A stretch of DNA of 64,000 bases from CAVVKW01 sp963749035 (GTDB lineage: Bacteria; Verrucomicrobiota; Verrucomicrobiia; Chthoniobacterales; JAATET01). Positions 16,090 to 25,500 of this stretch are shown piece after piece. Under the pieces are notes generated by a model, which ran no database searches, was not told the origin of the DNA, and saw only the letters and a list, made by a program, of their open reading frames with translations. Position 1 is the first letter of the stretch. Each line of letters begins with the position of its first letter. The stretch spans positions 1,116,001-1,180,000 of the forward strand of contig CAVVKW010000002.1 in NCBI GenBank assembly GCA_963749035.1. The letters run 5' to 3'. A program made the translations under genes and the position numbers.

Positions 16090-17514
16090 ATGATCCGTCC
16101 CTTCCTCGATAAGGATTTTTTCCTCCTCACGGAGTCTGCGCGACGGTTATACCACGGGAGTGCTGCGCTTCAGCCGATCATCGACTATCATAGTCACCTC
16201 TCCGCGCGGGCGATCGCCGAAGATCACCGGTTTTCCGACCTGACCAGCGCGTGGTTGGACGGGGACCATTACAAATGGCGGGCGATGCGCGCGAAGGGGA
16301 TTGAGGAGCGATTCCTGACGGGCGACGCCACCCCCTTCGAAAAATTTGAGAAATGGGCCGAGACCGTGCCGTTCACCATTCGTAATCCGCTCTATCACTG
16401 GACCCACTTGGAACTGAGACGGTATTTCGGAATCCATGACCTTCTGACTCCGCGCACGGCCAGATCGATCTACGATCGAGCTTCGTTCTTCCTGAACACT
16501 CCGGAGTTCTCAACCCGTGGGCTGTTGCGAAAGATGAACGTGGAATTGGTCTGCACAACGGACGATCCCGCAGATGACCTCGAACACCATCGGGTCATCC
16601 GCGACGGCGATTGCGGAATCAAAGTGCTCCCGACGTTCCGATTGGATCGGTATTATCACGTTGGGGCTGAGAATTTCGCATCGGCTGTTGAGCAGTTGAG
16701 CGAACGGGCTGGCTGGGCGATCGCCTCGTTCGACGATCTCCTCGACGCGTTGAAGAATCGTGCTGACTTCTTCCATTCGTTCGGTGGCCGCCTTGCAGAT
16801 TGCAGCATGGAAAGAATTCCCGACGGCGTGATCGATCCGGACGCTGCCTCGCGAACGTTCAAGAGCCGAATGGAGGGTGCTCCCGTCGATCCAATCGACG
16901 CGGAAATCTACCAAGCTACATTGCTGGATTGTCTGGGTCGCGTTTACCACCGCCGGGGCTGGACTCAGCAATTTCACTTGGGGGTAATCCGAGGAACCAA
17001 CTCGAGGCGCCTCCGCGAACTCGGCCCAGACATGGGATTTGATACCATCGGCGATCTCCCGCAGGCGCGACCACTGGCGCAATTTCTTGATCGCCTCGAT
17101 ACGGACGACCAGCTCCCTCGGACGATCCTCTACAATTTGAACCCCGCGAATAACGAGGTCTTTGCCGCAATGATCGGCAATTTTCAGAGCGGCTCCGTCC
17201 CGGGGAAGATTCAATACGGGTCGGGATGGTGGTTCCTCGATCAGAGGGATGGTATGGAGCGGCAACTGAACGCGCTGTCGAACCTCGGACTCCTTTCGCG
17301 TTTCGTTGGAATGCTGACCGACAGCCGCAGCTTTCTTTCGTTCCCGCGCCACGAATACTTCCGGCGCATCCTCTGCAACCTGATCGGCAGCGAAGTCGAG
17401 AGGGGTGAACTTCCCAATGACCTCGAGTGGCTCGGCGGCATCGTCGCTGATATTTCCTACGGTAACGCCAGCCGCTACTTCGGATTTTACGACGAATCTC
17501 AACCCGCCTCCTGA
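16090..17514 (+). CDS. uxaC: uronate (glucuronate/galacturonate) isomerase
   Basis: 474 residues, the normal length. Opens with FLDKDFFLLTESARRLYHG and the metal-binding IDYHSHLSARAIAED; later NPLYHWTHLELRRYFGI, LCTTDDPADDLEHH-type segment and FSYGNASRYFGFYD at the end. It converts glucuronate to fructuronate in hexuronate use. No uxuA, uxuB or transporter adjoins it, so the rest of the pathway must be elsewhere. The CAAX-type protease gene follows after 14 bp. Confidence 0.93.
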   Translation: MIRPFLDKDFFLLTESARRLYHGSAALQPIIDYHSHLSARAIAEDHRFSDLTSAWLDGDHYKWRAMRAKGIEERFLTGDATPFEKFEKWAETVPFTIRNPLYHWTHLELRRYFGIHDLLTPRTARSIYDRASFFLNTPEFSTRGLLRKMNVELVCTTDDPADDLEHHRVIRDGDCGIKVLPTFRLDRYYHVGAENFASAVEQLSERAGWAIASFDDLLDALKNRADFFHSFGGRLADCSMERIPDGVIDPDAASRTFKSRMEGAPVDPIDAEIYQATLLDCLGRVYHRRGWTQQFHLGVIRGTNSRRLRELGPDMGFDTIGDLPQARPLAQFLDRLDTDDQLPRTILYNLNPANNEVFAAMIGNFQSGSVPGKIQYGSGWWFLDQRDGMERQLNALSNLGLLSRFVGMLTDSRSFLSFPRHEYFRRILCNLIGSEVERGELPNDLEWLGGIVADISYGNASRYFGFYDESQPAS

Positions 17515-17528
17515 CGGCCCCCCATCAC

Positions 17529-18248
17529 ATGTCCGATCCCACGCCACCTGCCGCTAAGCTACAGCCTGCTTCCACCCGTTCGCTCTACGCTTACTGCCTG
17601 CCGTTCGCGCTCTTCATGCTCGGCTTGGCCGCCGTGTCGGTGGTCAAGATGCTCGCACCGGACTCCGACACCTTCCTTCTCGCCAACCCGGCCTACTGGG
17701 TCTATCCGCTCCAGTCACTCCTCTGCGCGGGCGCGCTGATTTACTTTTGGAGAGATTATGACTTCGGTTCCCAGAAATCGTTACCGTTCGCGATTGGCGT
17801 CGGGATCATTGTCCTCTTCGTCTGGATCTCCCCCGAGGCGTTTTTTGGATTTGAGGATCGCTTGGAAGGTTTCGATCCGACGGTCTTTGACGAATCTGCC
17901 GGACTTTATTGGGGCACGGTCCTCGCCCGGTTTTTCCGGTTGGTCATTATCGTTCCGCTGATCGAGGAGATCTTCTGGCGGGGGTTTCTGCAGCGATACC
18001 TCATTAAGGAAAATTTTACGGACGTCCCGTTCGGCCAATACACGCACCTGAGTTTTTGGGGGGTGGTCGTCGCCTTCACACTTGTTCACCAACCGGCGGA
18101 TTACCTCGGCGCCGCCATCACGGGTGCGCTCTTCGGCTGGATCGCCATCCGCACGAAAAGTCTTTTGTGCTGCGTTGTCGCCCACGCCGTGACGAATCTT
18201 ATCCTTGGATTTTACATCATGTGGACGCAGCAGTGGGGTTACTGGTAG
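17529..18248 (+). CDS. CPBP-family (CAAX prenyl protease-like) membrane metalloprotease
   Basis: 239 residues, about six to seven helices. The glutamate motif EEIFWRG (EExxxR) near residue 140, FTLVHQPADY with a ligand His and VVAHAVTN complete the active site. It resembles the CAAX-related subgroup often found with PEP-CTERM/exosortase systems, but no exosortase is in this window. Its 3' end overlaps the convergent acyl-ACP synthetase fusion by 32 bp. Confidence 0.85.
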   Translation: MSDPTPPAAKLQPASTRSLYAYCLPFALFMLGLAAVSVVKMLAPDSDTFLLANPAYWVYPLQSLLCAGALIYFWRDYDFGSQKSLPFAIGVGIIVLFVWISPEAFFGFEDRLEGFDPTVFDESAGLYWGTVLARFFRLVIIVPLIEEIFWRGFLQRYLIKENFTDVPFGQYTHLSFWGVVVAFTLVHQPADYLGAAITGALFGWIAIRTKSLLCCVVAHAVTNLILGFYIMWTQQWGYW

Positions 18249-21200
18249 CAGCGAGCGCCCGGCAGGCGGCCAGATCGACCTTCCCACTCGCTAACGCCGG
18301 GAGCGCCTCGACCGACACCACTCGCTTAGGGATCCAGAGGTTCGGCATTCCGCGGCTCCGCAGTGCCCGACGTAACTCGTTCGGGTCCACGTTTCGGGTA
18401 GTGACGAGCGCTAACTCCTCTTCCCCGTCTCCAATGTCGATTCCAACGACACAGTCCGCAGCTTCGGAGTCGTTGGCCAGCTCTTCCGTGAGAGCCTCTT
18501 CCACCGCGCAGTGCGGAACCATCTCTCCGCCGATCTTGGAAAACCGACTCGTCCGGCCCTCGATCCGTAGAAATCCATCGGAATCCACCGAAACCACGTC
18601 GCCCGTGACAAACCAGCTTCCGGCGGACGGGCACCCGAGATACTCGGTCACAACGTTCGCGCCGCGGAGGGCGAGCACACCGTCATCAATTCGCCAGGCG
18701 AGACCTGGCACCAAACGTCCGACCGTGCCGGCGCGAAGACCAATCTGGGTGCTGTCGACGCCAACGCCGCCGGCGGGGTCCGGCTGGTTGAACGCGACGA
18801 CCGGGGAAGTCTCCGTGAGTCCATACCCCTCGACGACCTCGACACCGAACTGGTCTCGGGCCGCTTCGGCCAGCTTTGCCGGAAGACGCTCCGCGCCGCA
18901 GCAGACGCAGCGCATCGCTTCGAACGCTTCGGCCGGAACCTTTCGTAGGTAGCTTTTCAAAAACGTCGGCGTGCTGAGAAGAAACGTCGCGCGTTCGACG
19001 GACGCAGCCTTGGCAAGCTTCCCAAAATCAAACGGCGTGGGCACCGTCGCGATTTGACGACCGGTCAAGAGGCCCGTGAAGAGTCCGACGTTCAATCCGA
19101 AACAATGAAAGAGCGGCAATCCAGAAAGGATGATGTCGTCCCTTCTCAACAATCCGAGCTCGTCGATCTGCATCGCGTTCGCCAGCAAGTGTCGGCTCGT
19201 GAGGCAGACGCCTTTGGGTGTCCCACTGCTACCGCTGGTGAAAAGCAGCAACTCCGACGGAGTCTGGCTCTCTCGCCGAGCCGGGAGCAATGCTCCGAGG
19301 AGGACCTCCGCTCTCGTCAGTCGTTTCAAATCCTCGCCCACGTCGACGGTTTGGTCAGGCCAACCAAGGTCGGGAAATTTCGATTTCACTGCGCTGGCGG
19401 AAATGACGACGTCGATCTCGGCGGCTGCGAGGCTGTGCGAGAACGCCGCCGAACCTGCGGTCGGGTTCAGATTGACCGGCGTCTTCCCCGCGAGCAAAAG
19501 CGAGACGTTCGCGACGGCCCCACCAATCCCCGGAGGCAGGATTACGCCGACGCGCTGGCTCCCGGCGAGTTCGCTTCGCCATTTCTTAGCGATCGCGGAG
19601 CAGACGCCGAGTAGCTCCCATCCGCGGAGTCGTTTTCCACCGACGCCGTGGTCTGCAATCACCACGTCGAACGCGCGGCGACGAAGCGAACGGACGAGTT
19701 CCCGGTCGAGCGAACTCTTTAGCTCCGGCCGGGCGGCGAAGGCGTCGGCGCCAAGTTCGCCCATGCGGGCTCGCAGGCTCATGGGATCTGTCTGGGTCAG
19801 CGGGCGACCGAACGCGACCCGAACCCCGATTCGCAGCGCGTTTGGAATCTTGAAAAAATACCGTCCGCGCTCGAAGGAAAAGATCGAGCGCCAGAGTCCG
19901 TCGGTCACTGCCGGGATAATCGGGCACTTGGCTTGGCGTGCGATCAATTCGTAGCCGCGTCTGAGTTCCATCAAGCTGCCGGTGCGAGAGAGTTGACCCT
20001 CCGGGAAGATGCAGACCAGCTCACCGGCGCGGACGCGCTCCGCCGCCGCGCGGATCGCGTCCTTTGAACGTCGGTCGGAGACCGGAATCGATCCGAAGGC
20101 CCGAAGAAGAGTTCCGAGAATTGGCGTTTTGAAAAACCCCTCGTGCGACAAGAACGAGATTCGTCGCCGACACGCCAGCGACAAGACGATCGCGTCCACG
20201 TAGCTGACGTGATTGCACACCAGCAGGGCACCACCTTCGGCCGGGACGTTCTCGGCGTTGATTGGCCGCACCCGGTAGAATACCTTGGCGATAAAGAGGG
20301 TAAGGGTCGAAAGGACCTCACGAGCCAGCCACCGAAAGGCCACCAGGGCCGCTACGGCCATCGTCGAAGCCAGGAAGACAAGTTGAGCTGTCGGTCCCCA
20401 GCCGAGAATCTCGCTCAGCGTCCATTGGAAGACGACCGCGAGAATACCCGTCATGCTGCTACAGAGACTCGACGCTGCCAGGATGCTGCCTTGGGTTCCG
20501 GCAGGTGCGCGCTCGATGAGCGCAGCGCTAACCGGGACACAGAAGAGCCCGGCGGAAGCGCCAATGCCGAGCAGCGCGACCACGAGGGCAGGAGTCAAGC
20601 CCGCCCCGCTCAGCGTCGAAAGAATTAGTAGGCCGAGGGACATCCCGACGGCGGCGAAGGGAATGACGCCCGCACGGGTTTCGCGGCGTTTGCCGACCCA
20701 CGCGGCGAGCAGACTCCCGGCTCCGATCCCGGCACCAAGCAATGCCATCATCAATCCGGACTGCTGACCGGCGCCCGCCCCATCTGGATTTGCGACTCGC
20801 GCCATCTGGAGAAGCGTCACCATCAGGAATCCTCCGACGAAGTAGAACAGACTTTCCGCCGCCACGGGCCGCAGAATTCCCGGCGTGCGTCCGAGAGTTC
20901 GCAATAGATCGGCGTGTCCGGCGATCGCTCGCCACGTGAATCGCGCCGTCGGATCGCCTGCGCCCACCGGCATCCGACGGAACGTGAAGGCCGTGAACGC
21001 ACACAGCAAAAGAAGCACGCCGAGCGCAACAGCCGCCGCCCAGCCTGGGTGGCCCAGCCAAACGGCCAGAGAATCAATCGCGAATCCACCGATGAGGCTG
21101 CCCCCAAGGATCGCGCCGATGCACAGCATCTCAGACCAGCCGACAGCGGCCTGCAGACGCTCGGCGGGTTGGAGTTCTTTGAGGATCGACCGCTTCGCGG

Positions 21201-21564
21201 GAGAGAAAAAGGTCGACTGGATCGCCAGCAGGAAGAATCCCGCCATCACGAGCGGGAAGCTCCCACCAAGGACCGCCGCGATGAGAAATGCCATCACGGC
21301 CATCTGTAGCCACAAGCTCCAGCGGATGACGTCGCGGCGAGGGAAGCGGTCGTTCAACCAGCCGGCGGCCGGCGCGAACAAGACGAAGGGGGTGACCAGC
21401 AGCAGCGAGATCACGGAGACGTAGCGAAGCGCCTCCGTCATGGGCAGCGCCAGATTGACGAGGCCCACGAGTGCCAGCTTCGTTGCGTTATCGTTGAACG
21501 CGACCTGCGTCTGCGTGAAGAGCAATTTGAGAAAGGCGGAGTGAAAGAATCTTTGGGTTTGCAT
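18217..21564 (-). CDS. LplT-PlsC-acyl-ACP synthetase fusion (phospholipid remodelling)
   Basis: 1115 residues with three units. Residues 1-410: a twelve-helix MFS transporter like LplT, which flips lysophospholipids inward. About 430-610: a PlsC acyltransferase with NHVSYVDAI (HX4D) and FPEGQLSR. About 640-1110: an AMP-forming acyl-ACP synthetase with FTSGSSGTPKGV, YGLTETSPVV and the catalytic Lys in ALASGKVDL. In E. coli LplT and Aas are two proteins; here import, activation and re-acylation are in one chain. A palindrome (21561-21577) covers its start codon, facing a divergent LysR gene that may control it. Confidence 0.9.
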   Translation of the reverse strand: MQTQRFFHSAFLKLLFTQTQVAFNDNATKLALVGLVNLALPMTEALRYVSVISLLLVTPFVLFAPAAGWLNDRFPRRDVIRWSLWLQMAVMAFLIAAVLGGSFPLVMAGFFLLAIQSTFFSPAKRSILKELQPAERLQAAVGWSEMLCIGAILGGSLIGGFAIDSLAVWLGHPGWAAAVALGVLLLLCAFTAFTFRRMPVGAGDPTARFTWRAIAGHADLLRTLGRTPGILRPVAAESLFYFVGGFLMVTLLQMARVANPDGAGAGQQSGLMMALLGAGIGAGSLLAAWVGKRRETRAGVIPFAAVGMSLGLLILSTLSGAGLTPALVVALLGIGASAGLFCVPVSAALIERAPAGTQGSILAASSLCSSMTGILAVVFQWTLSEILGWGPTAQLVFLASTMAVAALVAFRWLAREVLSTLTLFIAKVFYRVRPINAENVPAEGGALLVCNHVSYVDAIVLSLACRRRISFLSHEGFFKTPILGTLLRAFGSIPVSDRRSKDAIRAAAERVRAGELVCIFPEGQLSRTGSLMELRRGYELIARQAKCPIIPAVTDGLWRSIFSFERGRYFFKIPNALRIGVRVAFGRPLTQTDPMSLRARMGELGADAFAARPELKSSLDRELVRSLRRRAFDVVIADHGVGGKRLRGWELLGVCSAIAKKWRSELAGSQRVGVILPPGIGGAVANVSLLLAGKTPVNLNPTAGSAAFSHSLAAAEIDVVISASAVKSKFPDLGWPDQTVDVGEDLKRLTRAEVLLGALLPARRESQTPSELLLFTSGSSGTPKGVCLTSRHLLANAMQIDELGLLRRDDIILSGLPLFHCFGLNVGLFTGLLTGRQIATVPTPFDFGKLAKAASVERATFLLSTPTFLKSYLRKVPAEAFEAMRCVCCGAERLPAKLAEAARDQFGVEVVEGYGLTETSPVVAFNQPDPAGGVGVDSTQIGLRAGTVGRLVPGLAWRIDDGVLALRGANVVTEYLGCPSAGSWFVTGDVVSVDSDGFLRIEGRTSRFSKIGGEMVPHCAVEEALTEELANDSEAADCVVGIDIGDGEEELALVTTRNVDPNELRRALRSRGMPNLWIPKRVVSVEALPALASGKVDLAACRALAATSNPTAAST

Positions 21565-21637
21565 GTCCTGAACATGCGGCGGAAATCCTTGAAACCTAAT
21601 CGATAGTCTTTAACGTGACATCGAAAGTATCGATATT
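21561..21637. promoter_or_regulatory. divergent promoter region with two inverted repeats
   Basis: The space between the LplT-Aas fusion (-) and the LysR gene (+) contains GCATGT-5-ACATGC (21561-21577, over the fusion's start codon) and ATCGATA...TATCGAT (21599-21634). LysR proteins usually bind such sites next to their own divergent promoter. Which repeat is the operator is not known. Confidence 0.45.
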
Positions 21638-22552
21638 GTGAACGTCCATCATCTCGAGTTATTCTATTACGTCGCGCGTTACCGGGGGATCGTTGCAGCC
21701 TGCCGACACATTCCTTACGGGATCCAGCAACCTGCGGTGAGCGCCCAGGTCGCTTCGCTCGAGAGCGACCTGGGAGTCAAACTCTTCGATCGACGTCCGT
21801 TCCGACTCACCCCGCAGGGTGAGCGGCTCTACGAGTTCGCCGCACCGTTTTTTGCTCGGCTTACTGCCGTCGAAGATGAGCTCCGAGGGCGACTCTCTCA
21901 AGAGCTCCGGCTGGTCGGCCCTACCCATGTGATGCGCGACCATCTGCCGGAAGTCATCGCTGCGCTCAAGAAAGACTACCCGTCCCTGCGCCTTCACTTA
22001 CAAGAGGCCGATCAGCAGCAATCGGAGGACCGGATCTCCCAGGGTGAAGCGGATCTGGGCATCTCAATTCTCGAAGACAAGCCGCGAGCGGGCTTCCGCA
22101 CCGAAGTTCTCATCCGGCTCCCTTTGGTTCTCGTCGTGCGCGCAGACAGCTCGATCAAGTCCGCTGCGGTTGCGATCCGGGAGGGAGCTGCGGGCCGTCT
22201 CCCGCTGATTGCGCTGCCAGCTCATGAGAGAATCCGGCGGATGTTTGCGGACTCGCTTCGGAAACGGAATTTGGCCTGGTCGGTCGCAATGGAGGTCAGC
22301 TCGAATGATCTCGTTGCGCTTTACGTCTCTCACGGACTCGGGGCCGGGCTGACCGTTCGCCTGCCCGGTGTGACGTTCCCCGAGGGTCTGCGCGTCCTGC
22401 CGTTGCCGAGGACTTCGACTCTTCCGATCGGAGCGTTCTGGAAGGGAAAGCTGCCGCCGATCGCCGAGGCATTTCTCGAAACTATCCGGGACCGCGCGGC
22501 CAAGCTGCCGAAGTCGAGTGGAGTCGGGTCGTCCGCCAAGCAGAACATCTAG
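21638..22552 (+). CDS. LysR-family transcriptional regulator
   Basis: 304 residues. Winged helix at 1-62 (HHLELFYYVARYRGIVAACRHI, then QQPAVSAQVASLE and LFDRRPFRLT), then a LysR substrate-binding domain. The GTG at 21638 fits the domain start. It is divergent from the LplT-PlsC-synthetase fusion, its likeliest target. The inducer is unknown; a lipid-derived signal would suit the context. Its stop overlaps the convergent macroglobulin stop by 4 bp. Confidence 0.9.
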   Translation: MNVHHLELFYYVARYRGIVAACRHIPYGIQQPAVSAQVASLESDLGVKLFDRRPFRLTPQGERLYEFAAPFFARLTAVEDELRGRLSQELRLVGPTHVMRDHLPEVIAALKKDYPSLRLHLQEADQQQSEDRISQGEADLGISILEDKPRAGFRTEVLIRLPLVLVVRADSSIKSAAVAIREGAAGRLPLIALPAHERIRRMFADSLRKRNLAWSVAMEVSSNDLVALYVSHGLGAGLTVRLPGVTFPEGLRVLPLPRTSTLPIGAFWKGKLPPIAEAFLETIRDRAAKLPKSSGVGSSAKQNI

Positions 22553-25500
22553 GGAGTCTCCGGCTCGCCGATCTGCACGCGACGACTGGAACCATTCGCC
22601 CGAAATTCCGGCGCATACATGGCGTGGGCGGTGACGGGCAGGGCCGAAAAATCGCCGGCGGTTTCCGCACGGAGATCGTAGCTGATGGTCCAGATCCCTT
22701 GTTTGAGGCGGCTGGCGAAGAGCGCCACCTTGCGGTCACGAAGTTCACAGTAGATTGGGATGACCGTTCCGTCGGAGTGCCGTGCGGAAAGCGTCATTCC
22801 GCTGCGAGCCTGAACGGCTTCGAGCCCGGCGGGCTTGAGGTCTTCGATGATCACGTATTCAAGATCGGTCTTTGCCTCGATGGCGATCGAAACGCCGACG
22901 CGCGAGTTTGGGCGGGCCATCTGCTCTGCTGCCCACGGGACACGATCAAATTGATACCCGTCCAGTAACGTGATCTTTGGTTCGTAAAGCTGGTAATTCC
23001 GCCTGAGAAAAATTTCGTTCCCGCGCGGTGGGATCGGATTTTCGAGCGAGAAGAAAATTGATTCGGCGGCCACGTAAAGCGGGCCGTCGCCAGCGGTGCG
23101 GGTGATGGAGATTTCATTGGTGCCATCACGGATCAGCGAGCGGTCGACGTCGAAATTCATGACGCCATCCAATGCCGTCGCGTCGCTCGCTCCTCCGGCG
23201 ACCTTTCCGTTCACTCGCACCTCGAAGGAGACCGGAGCACCGAGCTCTTTCGTGAGGGCGAGGTAGCGATTCATCGCCAGCAGGGTGATCGCGGTGTTCC
23301 GGGTATTCGACCAACGGGCACCACGGCGGTTTTTCACCAGCCAGTTTATGGCGGGCTCCACGAGATCGCTCTCGGGATCGACGGAGAGAAGTGCTTGGAG
23401 CGAAAAAGCGGTCGCTTCGACCGGATCGTTCATCCAGCGAGGGAGGTTGCCGTCTGAACCCCAGCGCGCCGTCGGTATGGCAGCGGCGGACGGTGAACCA
23501 ACGCCGAGCGACGAAACACCGGGTTGCTGGTCGAGCGTCACGCCGTCCCGGAGATTCCGGATCAGAACTTCGGTTTTCGCCGCGTCACCAAAGGCGGCGG
23601 CCGCCAGCGTGAGGAGCGCTCTCCCGTAAGGTGAAAGCTGATCCCGCTTTTGCCACAGATTTTCCAAAGCAGCCTGCTCTTCCGGCGAGATTCTCGCGCC
23701 GGAACGGTGGGCGGCTCCCAAGGCGTGAAGTAGCCAAGCCTGGAGGTCGATGTCGTCGGTCGAGTTGACGATCTCCGTCCGGAGCCAACCGGCCCCGCGT
23801 TCGATCAAGCTCGGCTCGACGGGCACCTTAGCGATCTCGGCCTGCCGCAGTCCCCAGATGACGTATGCAGTCATGAACGCATCACTCTGCCCGCCACCCC
23901 ACCAAGGCCACGACCCATCGGCGCGCTGAAGGGATGCAAGCCGGGTCAGCCCGGTCCGGACGACTTCGTCCAGCTCCGGAATTCCCGGTGCGTTACCGGT
24001 CACTTTTGGGAGGTAACCCGGATCGATGCCACCAAACATCCTGCCAACCACGGAAGCTTCGTCTAGTCCGAGATCGGCGAGCGTTCTGGCAGTCACGGCG
24101 GCCGGAAGGAACCGGCTCATCGTCTGTTCCGTGCAGCCGTAAGGGTATTCGATCAGGTAAGGAATGGCGTCGAGCGCGGCTGCCGCCAGGCTGGGGGTGA
24201 CTGAGATTGCCAGGCTTTCCGAGCCTTCGCGGCGGTCGGGAGAAATTTCGAGGTCAAACTGCGTCTCCTGATCTGTCGCTTTGCCAGAGGCGTAAACGCT
24301 GACTTCCAGGCCGTCTTCCAAGATTGGAACACTCGTGGAAAGTCCGTCGCTCGACTCGCCGCCGACGGCGGTCAGTGAAAGTCTTCCGCGACCGACGTCG
24401 GTGGCTTTGACCGTCCACGTCGCCGCTGCGGATGATTCACCTTCGATGGAAAGTTCGACTGGTCGTGGGTTGGCTTCCAACCCCTCGACGGAGAGCTCGG
24501 TGCGCGCATTGAGTTCTGACTTTGTCCGATTGTTGAGCACGCCGCTAACCGTCGCGGAATCACCGACGACAAGAAACCGAGGTGCTTGAAGACGGGCGAC
24601 GAGCGGTTTCGTAGTGCGGGTGGAGGTTTCGCCCGAGCCAAATTCCGCTCCGCGCGACGTTGCCCGAACCTTGGCGATCCACGTTGTCAGGGATTCAGGG
24701 TATCGCATTGTGACGGTGGCCCGACCGTCCGGGTCAGTCTCGATCCCGGGTTTCCAGAAAGCGGCGGCCCGGAAGTCAGTTCGAACGGTGACCTCCGGAG
24801 GATTAGCGCTGATCGACCTCTTGTTTGCGCTCGTAGCCACGGGCGCGGCGGCTGATTCCGGTGAAGCCATCGCGAGGCTCGAGCGTGGTATCATTTCTTC
24901 CCGGATACCGAAACTGAAGGCATCCCGATCGACTGGGGCCGACAGGTCATCGGTTTCGACTTCGCCCGCGTATTGTCGGCGGCTCATCGAGCTCGAGATC
25001 AGGCCGTAGTCAGGCCGCGATCGTCCGAAAAAAAAATCCAACGGATCGCCAGCGTAATCCTCCTGAATCGCGGAAATTGCTTCGTCGATGACCGCCAGCG
25101 AGAACTCACCCTGCACCGGATTGCCGGCGGTGTCTTTGAGCGCGACCGCAAACGTGCCGGATTCACCTGGCAGCAGCGTGGTTCGTTGAGGTGCCAACTC
25201 CACGTGGAGCTGCTGTTCGTAGGGAGGCACTTCGATTTCTTCGGAGGCTTGATGAAATTGAAGATTCTGAACGAGCGCGGCGGTTAGAAAAACGTTGGGA
25301 ACAAAACGCGGATCGACTGCGACTTCGATCAACGCCGCGTCTTCCTCGACGTGGACGACCTCGGATTGGAAAAGGGTTCCGCCGGCATGGACCGTGAAGA
25401 GGACGTCGCGGCCGGATGTCTCCGTTGCGACGAGGACAGGGAGGGCGCGTTGGCCGGGCGCGACTTTCGTATCAACGACGATTTCCACACCGTCGGCGTG

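Noticed and set aside
21561..21637. Assigning the exact LysR operator
   Set aside because: Two inverted repeats are present but neither has the canonical T-N11-A spacing that I could confirm, so only the region is reported.
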